A stretch of DNA of 64,000 nucleotides, taken from contig NW_004955470.1 of assembly GCF_000276665.1 (NCBI RefSeq), forward strand, positions 2,236,961 to 2,300,960, written 5' to 3'. The notes beneath the pieces are model-generated. The model was given only the letters and a program-made list of their open reading frames with translations. It made no database searches and was not told the DNA's origin. Within the stretch, counting starts at the first letter, position 1. Each line of letters begins with the position of its first letter. The position numbers and the translations under genes were made by a program. The stretch comes from Chinchilla lanigera. Taxonomy: Eukaryota > Chordata > Mammalia > Rodentia > Chinchillidae. Positions 11,559-23,864 of the stretch are shown one piece after another.

Positions 11559-12372
11559 ATATCTCAAGAGTGTTGTCTAGTAAACTGTTCATATACAAAT
11601 GAGTTCTTATATATTCTGCTAGACCATTCAGACTCATTTATAGTCTGTGGGTATAATTATTTAGGCATCATCTGCTGTTCTTTTGTCCTAGAGCTTATAA
11701 TTTGGAAATGTTCCTGGTAATTTTACATGGCTGATAGTAGCACTCTAAAACACTAGTTGAGTTAAAACCATTCTTCAGTTTGTATTTGATGAGAGATCTT
11801 TTATTTAGATATACAAATAGATCACAAGTCATGTGTCCATCCTCCAGCAAATTGTGAAGTGCTCTTTATGTATCAAAACTCTGCCAGCCTCAGGTACAAA
11901 AATGGGGTGACTAAAAAAATGAGGTGACATTGTCATACGCCTTAAGGAACGTCTGTCCATTGGGAGCCGAAGGGAGCATAGAGTGTGACAGCTGAAGGCA
12001 TGGAGTGTGGAGTACTTGTAGAAGAGCCCGTGTCCAGCTGGGGCTGGGGCAGCTGTCATGGTGGGCTCTGAGAGGCTGAGAATTACCAGCAGAGTGGGAC
12101 CTTTTTCTCAGTGGAGAAGGAATGTGCATACATCCAGAAACTATGGAAGGGCAACTCTTTATGACTGCTGGCCTGTGAAGTGCAAGCCTTGAAGGGGTGG
12201 GATGAATACCCCTGAAGGAATTGACTTGTGAGCCCATTAATATGCGAGAGGATTTATGCCTCTGAACAATCTGTACAAACTATGGGGGAGAGGAAGGGGA
12301 GGAGTGCTATTTCTTCTCTGTGGTTTACGCTGACCACCTAGTAAACTGCGGCTGTACTTTACCTTTATTAAG

Positions 12373-12450
12373 GGCACTCAGTGGTATGAACAAACCAAAG
12401 AAGAACTGATGGCCCCTACTCTTCTTCCAGAACTCCACCTTTTAAAACAG
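12373..12450 (+). CDS. ANAPC1: ANAPC1 coding exon 10 of window (w287-312)
   Basis: In-phase 78-bp exon (26 codons) between acceptor ttattaag and donor gtgagt. Encodes GTQWYEQTKEELM and APTLLPELHLLKQ. Confidence 0.97.
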
Positions 12451-12795
12451 GTGAGTTGGGAGTGACTTAGGGAGGTATGTCCAAGTCATAAATTGAAATA
12501 GAAGTAGCATGACATTAACATCAGCTGTATTGAAGCTTCTGTTTGGCAGAAAACAGGAAAGCAGCAACAGGAGGAAGATCAGGAAGAAGAGAGAAGGTCT
12601 TGTCTTAAAAATCTTTGCTGATAGGTTGGGTGTGTTCAGAGCAGGATTTACATTCTGTTTTGTCAAGAAATGGATCTTCTTAACCTCTCTGCATCTCTTT
12701 CCAGCTATTATTTCCTGTGAGAGGCCTGGGTTTCACTTGGTTAGACTAGCATTGTTTCAGCTTATGGGTGACTGTATTTATATTTATCTTGGCAG

Positions 12796-12863
12796 ATTAA
12801 AGTTAAAGGCCCAAGATACTGGGAACTGCTCATAGATTTAAGCAAGGGAACCCAACACTTGAG
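12796..12863 (+). CDS. ANAPC1: ANAPC1 coding exon 11 of window (w313-334, part of R335)
   Basis: Acceptor ttggcag and donor gtaagt. Encodes IKVKGPRYWELL and IDLSKGTQHL, ending with AG of a split Arg codon. Confidence 0.97.
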
Positions 12864-13656
12864 GTAAGTATACTGACTTTCTCAAAAGTGCCTTCCAGGA
12901 AGTTAATAGGAGTATATGGGGAGGTATGAATGACAGATTATTGTGTAGAGTGCTGCTTATTACTCAGTGGTCTCATTTAAGACAGTGGTTAGGATATGTA
13001 TTGAATAAAGTGCTGTATGTCTTTGAACCAGGGTTTATATTAGAAAGTGAAAGTTTGAATCTGGAAATTAAATCCTAAATACTGACATTTATTCATTTAA
13101 GAATTTGAACTGACTTAGCTTGAGACAGAAGTGGAGCTGTCTCTTGGTACAATAATACAAGATATGGTTTATGTTTTGTACCTTAGGTAGTATGTTAATT
13201 ATATCTTTACATTTCCAGAAAGTTAACGAGCATGTAAAAGTTTTTATGGTGTGGTTCCAATTTATAGTGTCCCGCGTTCTATATAATGGCTGATTTCTGT
13301 GTCATTCTATGTTTGCAACATTATTTGTTTTCTGCTGCAGACCAGTTAGTACATACTTATGTCTCTGTCCTATGCATAGTGCTAGGGGCTCTAGGGAAAA
13401 GCAAGCAGTGTTAGATAAAATGTTCCCTTTGAAGCTCATATCTGAGCAGACAGTCAGAATACCTTCTCATTGAACAAGTACCATGAGTCTAGATATGAGA
13501 GGAAGGCAGAACATTATTTGAGGCTTTCTTGAAGGGACTGGCTTAATTTTAGACATAGGAAATAATCACATGCTTTAGTGGAGAATAATCAAGACTGTAT
13601 CTTCTGTAAACATGGCATTATACCTCTCATACTAAGTTTATATTTTTCTCTTTCAG

Positions 13657-13795
13657 GTCCATTCTTTCTAAGGATGGGGTTTTGTATGTGAAGCTCAGGG
13701 CAGGTCAGCTCTCCTACAAGGAAGATCCAATGGGGTGGCAAAGTTTGTTGGCCCAGACTGTTGCCAACAGGAACTCTGAAGCCCGGGCTTTCAAG
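13657..13795 (+). CDS. ANAPC1: ANAPC1 coding exon 12 of window (R335-K381)
   Basis: Acceptor ctttcag and donor gtagtg, a weaker donor than its neighbours. Encodes SILSKDGVLYVKLRAG, QLSYKEDPMGWQS and LLAQTVANRNSEARAFK. Confidence 0.97.
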
Positions 13796-14787
13796 GTAGT
13801 GTTGGTGGTGAAGCACTCGAAGATGAAAGGAAGTAATCTGAGATCTCACTCGCTTCTCCTCTTACTGTTGTGGTTGTAAAGCCTGATTGACCGTGGCTGC
13901 CTTTGCTGTTCCGTGCGGCAGCGTAATAACTAGGAACAGTCTGCTGCTGCTCTAAGTAAGACTGACGCGTGGTGGCAAGAGCATTCACAGTATCTTAGCA
14001 CTATCGAAGTAGCTATTTCTACTTACTCCTCTCAACTCAGTGAAAATTTGCTACTTCATAGCAAAAATAGGAAAAGGATTTTGCAATCTAGCGCTTGATA
14101 ATTTCCATTTTTAAACCATCATTTGTTTCTTGAACTTGGTGAGGATGAAATGATAGATTCTTAGTTTATTATTTGCAGTGTTTGATTGTCAACATGACAG
14201 TGTTTGAAATGAAGAGAGATGAAGAGATAGTTAAAAGAACATCTGACTCTCATTCCTGTGGAAGAGTTAGTACAGATTTTGTTCTGTAGAATTGAAGTTT
14301 CCCACACTAAAAACTATGTTCCATGATCTAGCATAAATTTCTGAATTTAACCCCAATTTTTAGGTATCTCAGGAGCAAGTATATTGCTAAAGATAGTCTC
14401 TTTAAAGCAGTCAGGATGCTACTTACGTACAGCAGAGATGCGGCAGGTGGAGCAGCCCAGGGGCAGCCAGAGCACTGCTGTAGCTTCTTCTAAGTAGGAG
14501 TAATTCAGTTCATATTTCACTTTAGGTCGGTTACTAATGATAACACCTTTATAATAGTGGAATTTTATCTATAATTCTCAGGGTTGACATCTGTGGATTT
14601 TGTTTAGCAGTATTTAGTGGGTTGTCTGTGAAATACTTTTGAAGCGTTTTTGAACAAAATTTAACTTAAGTTAGCACTGTTGCTTCTAAAGATTAGATCC
14701 CATCTCAAAGACTAATCCAATTTGTATAGAAGAGAGATGAGTTTAGACTTGAGTTTGAATAGGGAAAGCATGTAAAAATGGGAAGAT

Positions 14788-14880
14788 GGGCCGGGCTATA
14801 CTCAGTGGTAAGCTCTTGCCTAGCTAGTATGTGCAAGTTCTTTGTTCCATCCTTAGCACCGAAAAATAAGAATAAAAATA
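14788..14880 (+). mobile_element. ID-like SINE
   Basis: gggccgggctatactcagtgg with aagctcttgcctagc and a decayed B-box, then an A-rich tail. Older than the copy at 6372. Intronic. Confidence 0.8.
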
Positions 14881-15000
14881 CTGATTTCTTGCCTGCTGGG
14901 AGTTTAGAAATAAAATATAAACCTCAATAGAAAATAGTAATACTTTCGTATTCCAGTTTTAGACTTGAACCTCGAGTGGTATTCTGGAGTTCTCCCCCAT

Positions 15001-15290
15001 ATTTTTTACTGTGGTAAAATACACATAATACGAAATTTACTATCTCCAGTGATAGTACATTGATACTGTTGTGCAACTATCAGTACTTTCATCTCTAGAA
15101 CTGTTTCATGTGACAGATCTAACATGCTGTACTTACTAAATGCTAACTTCCACTTTTGTTTCTTGGCCTCTAGAAATTGCCATTCTGCTTTCTTCCTTTA
15201 CGATTTTGATTATTCCAAGACCTCATGTATGTGGCATTATATGGTGTTTGTCCTTTTGTGATGGGCTGAGCGAAACTCCATTGACCTTAG
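15001..15290 (-). mobile_element. L1M-type 3' region, reverse orientation
   Basis: Contains actgtggtaaaatacacata, gttgtgcaactatcag and tgtatgtggcattatatgg, hallmarks of ancient L1M 3' ends read in reverse. Intronic. Confidence 0.75.
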
Positions 15291-15410
15291 TTTTCTTTAA
15301 CAGCTGTATTTCCCAGGAGGCTTTTAGTTAGACACTGAGGAAAGGAGCAGTTTGCAGAATTTTTTTTGGATAAGTTGTACAGGAAAGGAGATCTGTTTTT
15401 TAGTGGCCTC

Positions 15411-15430
15411 TTTTTTTTTTTTTTTTTTTT
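15411..15430. repeat. Poly-T tract
   Basis: About 20 consecutive T, with no SINE body recognised next to it. Confidence 0.9.
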
Positions 15431-15632
15431 AAATTGGTCTCTTGATAAAGAGTTTATATAACTTCTTAGCCAGACAGAGTGGTAAAGCTTCAGCAAGTTT
15501 ATATATCTTGGGTTTTATGGGAACATTGTATCAGAAGGGGGAGTCACAACTCTGTGCCTTACAGTTGGAGTAGATTGGTAAGTAGTCTTTCATTATCTCA
15601 CATTGTTGTGGTTTGTTTTTGTGTTTTTTTAG

Positions 15633-15719
15633 CCTGAGACAATTTCAGCCTTCACTTCTGATCCAGCACTTTTGTCATTTGCTGAGTATTTCTGCAAACC
15701 AACTGTGAACATGGGTCAG
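15633..15719 (+). CDS. ANAPC1: ANAPC1 coding exon 13 of window (w382-410)
   Basis: In-phase 87-bp exon (29 codons) behind a long T tract and acceptor tttttag; donor gtgagt. Encodes PETISAFTSDPALLS and FAEYFCKPTVNMGQ. Confidence 0.97.
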
Positions 15720-16689
15720 GTGAGTATGACTGATATTCCCCATTTAATGACCTGCCTGGTTAACAACTGTTCATACTTGAACCTGCTGCTTGGACTTATG
15801 GCCCATCTTTCTTTTTGTATAGTTCTGTGCATCTTGTTTGTAGAGCCTCTTCTTTGTATGGTTTACCTTGTTTATACAGTACTGTAATTTTTGCTGATTG
15901 TATTACATAGTATATTGCTGTAGGTTTATGTTCTGTTATACATTATAGCATTGCATATAAGAGTTATGCAAATAAAGGTGAAATCATCAAGCTGGAGTTT
16001 CCTGTCACCATTTCAAATACTATAATGTGCATACTATATACAAGTCCTCATTTATCGACCAATTCACTTAAGGACTGAGTTGCAGGAACAGAACTTTGTC
16101 ATTAGATGAAGGACATATATGGTTTGCTGAGCTCCAGGATTAGAATTTGTTATTCTGTGGATGGAGTACAAAAAATATCTGTAGTAGCTATATCTGTCTT
16201 TGAAATTAATGACATACCTCAGATGTAATAGGTGGGTTTTTTGCAAGTGTACATTTTCTTGGTTTAAAACTTAAATTCAGTAACTTCCTACCGTGATAGG
16301 TGAAACAGCTTCAAATTTCAGACATTAGTTTTGATGGATGGGAGTTTCTTGTTCTCATTTTTACAGTGATTTATGCTTTGAGTAGGTACTGCCTTTATTG
16401 TTTTTACGTAACTTCATCAGTTTTGTTTTCTCTGTGTATTGCAATCCTTTGTGTTGGTCATACAGCTGTTCTCACCGGGATTCAATCCATAGTACACACA
16501 GGGAAAGAATAGATGTAGGAGTCATAATCTAGGGTGAAAGTCTGTGCTTATGGCCTTAGGAAAAATTCTCAACCTCTTCCAGTTGTAGTGTCATTTCTAG
16601 AAGTGAAATTTTAGTAGAGTCTTCTTTACCATGTTGCTTTGAGGGCTCAATGAAATAACCTTCCCCTCTCCTGTTTGTTGAATCTTCAC

Positions 16690-16855
16690 TGTACGTGTTA
16701 CACTCTGCTGAGTACCATCTGTCATTCTCTCATTTAATTCTGATGCTGTGGTTAGGCACTTTATCATTCCAGATTTACAGAGGAGGAAACTCCCGCTCGA
16801 GATGTCACATGCCCTGCCCACAGGGTGGTAAGGACTGGGCGTAGACTCAAGGTCT
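16690..16855 (-). mobile_element. MIR SINE, reverse orientation
   Basis: Pattern ctcatttaattctgatgc, ttacagaggaggaaactc and a diverged accession to a final agactcaaggtct. Ancient mammalian MIR. Intronic. Confidence 0.7.
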
Positions 16856-17160
16856 CTGATAAAGCCTGTGCCTGTCCTTACCTCCCCACTGAACTTGAAT
16901 CTTTTGCCACCAAACCCAAACTTGTTTGGGCAGTGTTTTCTCCTCCATCTTTGCAGATGCTTTGCTCCCTTTCTGGATCTTACTTTTTCCTAACCTGACC
17001 TAAGATAACTCTGGGGTTTCCCATTGGCTTATTTTACTGTGGTTTGATCCATTCCTTTCACAGCACATACTGTCCTCAGTTGTCCCTTGGGACTAAAGTT
17101 TTATTGTGTTTAATTGATGTTTAACGTTGCATGTGTTATAAGTTTGTTTTCAGTGAGATT

Positions 17161-17285
17161 ACTGGCAGGCATGGTGGTGCATGCCTGTAATCCCAGCATA
17201 GGGAGGCTGAGGCAGGATGGCTGTGAGTTTGAGGACACCCTGAATTAGATAGCAAGACCCTGTCTCAAAAAAAGAACAAACATAA
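17161..17285 (+). mobile_element. B1-like SINE
   Basis: ggcaggcatggtggtgcatg, cctgtaatcccagcatag, gaggctgaggcaggatgg, then caagaccctgtctc and an A-rich tail. Intronic, about 110 bp before exon 14. Confidence 0.9.
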
Positions 17286-17396
17286 AAGAGATTATTGTTT
17301 GATATCACTCACTGGAGAGCTTGTTATATACTTGTTTCTCGAATTGATTTTCAAATCTGCTTTGATGTGCTACAAAATGCTTCCAATTTTCCACAG

Positions 17397-17492
17397 AAAC
17401 AGGAAATTCTGGATCTCTTTTCTTCAGTACTCTATGAGTGTGTCACTCAGGAGACCCCGGAGATGTTGCCTGCATACATAGCAATGGATCAG
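17397..17492 (+). CDS. ANAPC1: ANAPC1 coding exon 14 of window (w411-442)
   Basis: In-phase 96-bp exon (32 codons), acceptor ttccacag and donor gtatga. Encodes KQEILDLFSSVLYECV and TQETPEMLPAYIAMDQ. Confidence 0.97.
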
Positions 17493-18009
17493 GTATGATT
17501 CCCAAACCCTGTTCCAATTCTGATGAGATCCTGAGTTTCAAATGACCTGAACTAATATGGTAAAATTGCCTATGTATCCTGCCTTTTAGCTTCTCCTTTG
17601 CTTTTAGAAATCTTAAAAAGAACAGCCCAGCTGTTGGAAGATCCAGATGTCTCTGTGGCCCCCTCTTCTCCTCCCCTGCCCAGGGAGGAGCAGCACAGCG
17701 CCTCCCCCCTCATCCCTGAGTGGTCCCTTGCTCCTCTCCTGGCAAAGCCCCTTCCTGGAAAAGACTGCAGATGAGCAGTGTGTGAGCAGATAGTGCCCAA
17801 GGAAGGCAGGGATGTGGAATTGCTCCTGGGTGATTCAGGAAGTCACAGAACAGTACATAGCGATTTAGAGAGTGGAGTTCATTTTTAAACTTTGCTTATT
17901 CTGCTGTTTTAAAAGAGCCTAACATGGGTACTGCAGAAATAATGCTTAACGGCTTTCCTAAAGGACTGGACCAGTTTATTCAGTTTGGGATGGTAGTAAT
18001 ACATGCAGC

Positions 18010-18111
18010 TTTTTTTGTTTTTGTTTTTTTCTTTTTTGATACCAGGAATTGAACTCAGGAACTCGTGCTTGCCAGGCAGGCACTTGTGCCGCTGAGCTAT
18101 ATCCCTGGCCC
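18010..18111 (-). mobile_element. ID-family SINE, reverse orientation
   Basis: T-rich start then gataccaggaattgaactc, gcttgccaggcaggcac and gctgagctatatccctggcc. Intronic. Confidence 0.88.
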
Positions 18112-19057
18112 TTGCATACAGTTTTTTAACTGTACTGTATGTTTGCAACCCAAATTTTTCAGTTAAGCAAAGGCAGTTTTCTAACCTGACTAAAATTTAT
18201 CTGGGAAATCTTAAAATACAGATCCTCCAATACCATTCCACAGCTCATCAGTCAGAATCTCTGAAGTAAGATCCAGAATCTGTAATTTTAAACAGCTCGT
18301 TAAGTGAATGTGTTATAAAGAGTTTAAGATGAGCATTTGGAACTCCATGTTTAAAGCCAAAGAAATAATCTGTAATGGTAAAATATATTTAAGCTAGGAG
18401 TAACTCCCCCACACCTAAACTCACACGGTGTTATGTAGCATTCTTAATCAAAAGAATTAAGACCTTTCCAATATGAACAAGTGGGTCCAGAATGCTATTT
18501 TTGCCTGGAACCCTTCTCAGCGGAAAATTCTGTATCTGTGATGTCTGCGCTGGCACTACTCTCACGGTCCTCTCTCTAGCAGCTAAGTACTGGCTTTGCG
18601 TTCCTGGCGAGCGTTCCCCACCTTTACCCCCTGCACCCTTACCCTTCGTGAGGTGAGGGCAGGTCTCTGCGCAAACATCCCCCCAGTTGCATCCTTGATC
18701 ACTTTGTGAATAGGTGGCAAGAGCAGCACGATCAGTGCGTCGTGTTGCCTTCTGCCCCTGGGATGCCTTCCTGGTCCTTTTTGCGTCACCTCCCCTACCT
18801 GAGTTTGCCAGAGGTGGCTGGCTGTACACCTAGATGGTGCTGATCATTCATTTGGATCTGTTGTGCATCTTAAGAGTGATCTCATTCACCTGGAAGCTAC
18901 TTGTGTGGGGTTGTGTTGAAGGAAGTGAGCCGTGCCCTTGCACTAGGGAAGGGCTTCTCTGTGAGGCAGGTGGCTCACCTCACAGGGTGGACCCCACGTG
19001 GCCTTTGCTGGCTTTCTGTTTCATTAAGTGGATTGCCATCCCTCCTCCCTCCTGCAG

Positions 19058-19256
19058 GCTATAAGAAGACTTGGAAGAAGAGAAATGTCCGAGACGTCTG
19101 AACTGTGGCAGATAAAGTTGGTATTAGAGTTTTTTAGCTCCCGAAGCCATCAGGAGCGGCTGCAGAACCACCCCAAGCGAGGGCTCTTCATGAACTCCGA
19201 GTTCCTCCCTGTGGTGAAGTGCACCATTGATAACACCCTGGACCAGTGGCTGCAAG
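19058..19256 (+). CDS. ANAPC1: ANAPC1 coding exon 15 of window (w443-508, first base of A509)
   Basis: The longest exon in the window (199 bp), acceptor cctgcag and donor gtaacg. Encodes AIRRLGRREMSETSELW, QIKLVLEFFSSRSHQ, ERLQNHPKRGLFMNSE and FLPVVKCTIDNTLDQWLQ. It ends with the first G of a split codon. Confidence 0.97.
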
Positions 19257-20789
19257 GTAACGACAGCATTGTGCCCGGGGGCTTTCAGAATGCACTGGGT
19301 CAGGAGACTGTGTTTTCAGATTTAGTTGGTGAGTAAGAGGAATCAAGTATTAGCCAGAATGACTACGGATTTAATGTTTCCAGTCAGATGAGTTAGACTC
19401 TGATGATCTCCTTCAGCGCCTTTAAAATAATTGCATCCAGCCTAGCTTTGTAAGAGAATATAGATGGCCTTTTAGACACCACTGAACATTAGGACCTTGT
19501 TTCATCTTCTCTCCCCTCAGGTCGTGTTTCCTTTCCCCTGCCTCTGTCTTCTGGGTGTGGCCTGACCCACTGGAGGCCCACAGCTGCTTTCTTTCCCGCC
19601 TCGTGCTGTGTCTCCCTGCTCCCGCTGCGCCTTATGCTTAGCACTTGCCAGGGTCTTTCGGAGTGGGTGCTGCTTTCCAGCACCGAGTCAGTCCTGGAGA
19701 CCCTGCGCTGTGGTGCAACAGAGGCTTTCTGCCAGTATTGCTGGCTTGTGATCGCAAGGGCAGTGAGCATTTCCCCCTAACTTGTGGAAGTATTCTACTC
19801 CATGAGGCAAGTGAGGGGGCCTTGTGTTTCTGGGAATGCATTTTTACCCATGTCTGGAGTTGGTTTCTGTAGTAGACTCTTGATTTTTCCATTCTCAGTC
19901 CATTCAAAACAAGCTGCTTTGGTTAAATACAAATCGTAGTAGTATCATTAGTAAGAATTCTTGATTGGTTCACTAAATTATTAGTAATCAGTACAACCTA
20001 AAGATTTGAATATAATTCAACTAGAAGCTACCTCCTTGTAATACCAGGAAATAAACTTCTGGAAAAAAAAAACTTGAATTGTGAACCAGGTTGTAAGAGC
20101 TGTACATGGAGAGCAGCGGTTTCAGACTTTCTAACAGCTGTGTCCAGTCTGTGCTTTTTTCTTGGCATTTGAAAAGATAGTGTATTTTATAATTTTTTTT
20201 GTTAGTGTTTTTTATTCTTTTAGAAAAAATTTTATTTAATTGGCTTTGGTTCTTTTTATTCAATTTTGCGTTTGATCACCCATAGCCAACCTTTGCTGTG
20301 GATGAGAACTGTGTCCTTGGGTCTTTGCAGATTCTCGGGTTTGAGATGCTATAGAAGGAACTCAGACGCCAGCAGTGTGCCCCTGCCTGTTGCATTGCTG
20401 GTAGGCATTTGTGGATTCCAGCAGAACTATGAGCCTCCGCTAAACTTGACTTGCTATTCAGAGTTACCAAAAATGTGTTGCGTTTTAGTGAAAAACCATC
20501 ACTTTTCGAAAAAACTCTTAAGTGGTCACCGCTGTTGCAAGCATTGGTGATTGGCTTTGGCCTAGGGACGGGGAGCCTGCATATCCATATCAGAAAATGC
20601 TGACTGTATTTTTTCTCAGTGGGAATCACAAGGGCTCCAGTGGACCTTTAGGGTCACTCATGGCCCAGACTGCACTCCCCAAATCTGACAACGCAGCGGA
20701 TTTCTCGTACTGTATAGACATTTTATGTGTCTGTCTCCTCAGTAATTCTGGGCATGGAAAGTAGGTTTTAAGTTCAAGAACTTCAAAAT

Positions 20790-20960
20790 GTTTTATTAAC
20801 TTTTCAGTATTGTATTATGTAAAATGCAGAACACATGCAAAGTGAGTAAAGTGCTGTAAGAAGCGCCATCTCTGAGCTTCAGTAGTTACCAACACTCTGC
20901 TGTGCTTGTTTCACCTGAACCTTAACCCATCGCAGCTCTCTATTATTTCCCACATTTTAC
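20790..20960 (-). mobile_element. L1M-like 3' fragment, reverse orientation
   Basis: attatgtaaaatgcagaac, gcttcagtagttaccaacac and ttgtttcacctgaacc resemble the ancient L1M 3' UTR in reverse. Diverged. Intronic. Confidence 0.45.
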
Positions 20961-21009
20961 CGTGTTACTTGGCTCACCAGGGATGGGATACAGTGCTGTT
21001 TTTGACACT

Positions 21010-21181
21010 GCCAGGTGTGGTGACACATAGCTGTAATGCTAGCACTCGCGGAGGCTGAGGCAGGAGAATTGCAAGTTTGAGCCCAGCCGGGGCAACTCAG
21101 ACTCTGTCTTGAAATAAAAAATAAGAAGGGCTGAGGATGTAGCTCGGTGGAGCACCGCTGCGTTCAGTCCCTAGCGCGGGT
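21010..21181 (+). mobile_element. B1+ID composite SINE
   Basis: B1-like part (ccaggtgtggtgacacatag, gaggctgaggcaggagaatt) continues through an A-rich linker into an ID-like part (gggctgaggatgtagctcgg, cgttcagtccctagc). The order B1 then ID fits the B1-dID type described in some non-murid rodents. Intronic. Confidence 0.8.
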
Positions 21182-21699
21182 GGAGGGGTGGAGCTCGGAG
21201 GCATGAAAAGTCCTTGAACCACTGTGTTCTCCTTCATGATCAGCTGTTCTGAAAAGATTCTCTTCCTGGCTCCTTCAGTCCCTCCCCCTCTGCGGCCTTC
21301 CACACCCCGGCGCTTTCCTGCTCCCATAGACCAGCGTCCTCCTTGGTGTATTCAGTGGAGTCTTCAGTTTCTGTCTCACTCCATGTCTGCGACACTGAAG
21401 CTTCTGACAGCTTGAGATGGGCCTCCTCGGATCTCTGTGACAGTGTACTCACTGGTACTTCTCAGAGACTCGTCTGACCTTCCTTTCTCAGGCGTCACTG
21501 TTCACGGTCAGTTTTTTCCCTGACCCTTCTGGGGCTCGTCCTCCTTCTTTCCCTTCTCCCCTCCTGCAGGGGCCAGTCCATTCTGAAGTCTTGCCGTCTA
21601 ACTCTTGACTGTTTCTTGAACGTGTCCACATTTTATGACTTCTGTGTGGAACAGAGCTACTCCTCGCTTTTTATTCTTATCCCCTCTCGAATATCCCTG

Positions 21700-21990
21700 G
21701 TCAAGTGACAGGATGATTTTTTAAAGAATAAATTGCTCTAACACCCCAGCTTGAACCTTTTGAAGAGCTTCTGATTCAGTTGTACAAAACTTCCTGTGTG
21801 GCCCCGGAATCGGCAGGAAATGCAAGGCACCCTCTCCCTCTCGGCTTCCTGCTGTTCTTCAGTCCACTTTGCCCACGTGGCCTCTTCCGGCTTGCCAGAG
21901 CACTGGGCTTCTTGCTGTGGAGCCCCCTCTCAGACTGGCCCGCTTCTTGCTGTGGAGCCCCCCTCTCAGCTATGCTCGTCCTCGCAGCCT
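21700..21990 (+). mobile_element. Possible L2 LINE fragment with a 35-bp tandem duplication
   Basis: The run from tgctctaacaccccagc through cttcctgtgtggcc resembles L2 3' sequence but is diverged. Within it cttcttgctgtggagcccc starts at 21908 and again at 21943. Confidence 0.4.
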
Positions 21991-23063
21991 TGGCTTTCTT
22001 GTCCCTTTCTCTTGGGTTTCCAAGGCTTTCAACTGTAGGCAGCTTTCTCATCACCTTTATCTCTCAGGTTTTTTTCCTGTTTCACATGCCTTTGTCTGCA
22101 AGTGATAGAAGTCTGAGGGAATGAGCTGCTGTAATGGGTAAGGCAGGACGGAGGGACTCTTTCCTCACGTGGCTCCCACTCCGTTTCTCTGAGGCTCCCT
22201 CAGTTGCACTCCGTGCCACGGCTTTATCCTCAGCACCCTTCCTCTCGTGGTGGTAACGAAGTGGCCGTGACAGTTCCTCAGGCCAAGCTCAGTGTGATGC
22301 TCAGAGGAAGAGTGGAGTTGTTTCCAGGGTCTTTGACATAAGAATGAGGAAATTTCCTTCCTACAAGCAAACGTGGCATCAAGCTTCTCCCCAGTCTCTG
22401 GCCCGAGTGGTGTCTTGTGTACATTCCTCGATCCGTGCCTGTGACAGTCGTGGCCTGGAGGTTTAGGTCTGCCGTCCTGTCCTGCGCTCATCCTTGTGTC
22501 AGGAACGCGGGATTGCGTTGACTGTGCTGGACCAGTGCTCCCCACAGTGGGGTTCCTGGAGCAACAGCGTGGTGCTTGAGAATTGTTAGAAATGCGGCTT
22601 TTCTGGCCCTCCCCGAGACCTACCTAATCGGAAACTGGACGTGGCCACCCGCTTGTGTTCTTACCGGCGCTGCAGGGGACTGTGATTCACACGAAAGCCT
22701 GAGAACTTCCAGCTGAGACTAACCTGGATCCAGGCCTGGCACTGAAGGCTTTCCCTGCAGCTGCCTCCCGGTGGAGGAGAGGGTGGTTCAGCGGCGGGCT
22801 GGGGAGACTGCCCAGTGACCACCACCCCTTTGTAGCACTCATGCTGATTTTAACCGCACACTGGTGTGGTTATTTGGTTAAGAGCCCTTTCCCACAGCAC
22901 TCTCGGTTCTGCAGTGACACGTCTCATTGCGCTCTGTACGGCAGCTGCAGCCTAAGTGCTCAGGAAGTTCTTGGTGCAAGAGTACGGCAAGGAGGCATCC
23001 CAGTGCCTCCCGGCCCCATCCCGTCCTCGTTGGATCAGCTCCTTCCTTCTGTGTTCCTCACAG

Positions 23064-23198
23064 CCGGGGGTGACACGTGTGTGCACGCCTACCTCAGCGG
23101 GCAGCCCTGCGAGGAGCCCCAGCTGAGCATGCTGGCCTGCTTCCTCGTCTACCACTCGGTGCCCGCCCCACGGCACCTGCCGCCCCTCGGACTGGAAG
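23064..23198 (+). CDS. ANAPC1: ANAPC1 coding exon 16 of window (A509-E553, first base of G554)
   Basis: Acceptor cctcacag and donor gtaagg. The split codon becomes GCC (Ala), followed by GGDTCVHAYLSGQPC, EEPQLSMLACFLVYH and SVPAPRHLPPLGLE. The intron before it is about 3.8 kb, the longest in the window. Confidence 0.96.
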
Positions 23199-23559
23199 GT
23201 AAGGCCAGTCCAGGTCCTCTTTCAGGGCCTCTCTGACCAGCCCACTGTGTTCCATTTTCTTGCAGGAAGAATTTCTAGAGAATTCCATTCTCTAGTTTGG
23301 CTTTTAGCTTCACTCATGTTTCTGTGTCATTGTTGAGAAATTCTTCTGAAAAAAAAAAAAACTATCAATTTCATACACGCAAAAGCTTTTGTCTATGTTC
23401 AGAAAAGAATGAATTCTTCACAGAGCTGCAAAGCCCAGTCTATATTAGTAAACTGAATATTCATATTATTTTTCTGTATTAATTGGCTTTTTATTACCTT
23501 TTTTCTGTTTTTTAAAATCAGTTAAAATCTTAATTTTTGTAAAACTTTTAAATTCACAA

Positions 23560-23730
23560 CTCCCTCACTTTGTATTTAAATTTTTTCATAATAAGGCATA
23601 AAAAATTAATACAAGTACTTACTGTTTAGAATATGGAAACAGATGTAAAGTTTATCCAATAAGCTGAATAATAAAGTGCAATGAATCCCAAACACCCTTG
23701 TTTACTTATATCACAAATTGCTGTCCATTA
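23560..23730 (-). mobile_element. Possible L1M 3' fragment
   Basis: AT-rich, with ataataaagtgcaatgaatc and ccaaacacccttg, a phrase common in L1M 3' ends. Weak. Confidence 0.35.
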
Positions 23731-23761
23731 ATTGAGGATGAGAAAAATATTTTGAAAACTT

Positions 23762-23864
23762 CTTTTTTTTTTTTGTTTTTGTTTTTCTCCGGTACCGGGA
23801 ACCGAACTCACGACCTTGCGCTTGCCAGGCAGGCGCTTTGCCACTGAGCTAAATCCCCAGCCCC
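23762..23864 (-). mobile_element. ID-family SINE, reverse orientation, young
   Basis: T-rich start, ggtaccgggaaccgaactc, gcgcttgccaggcaggcgc and ctgagctaaatccccagccc. Flanks with gagaaaaatattttga and gagaaaagtattttga form a likely target-site duplication. Intronic, between exons 16 and 17. Confidence 0.92.

Noticed and set aside
15830..16130. Possible DNA-transposon remnant around tcctcatttatcgaccaatt
   Set aside because: The phrase resembles ends of old MITEs, but I could not pair two inverted ends or place the interior.
18431..18829. 132-codon minus-strand ORF in the intron before exon 15
   Set aside because: Antisense to ANAPC1 with no recognisable domain or splice signals. No support beyond openness.
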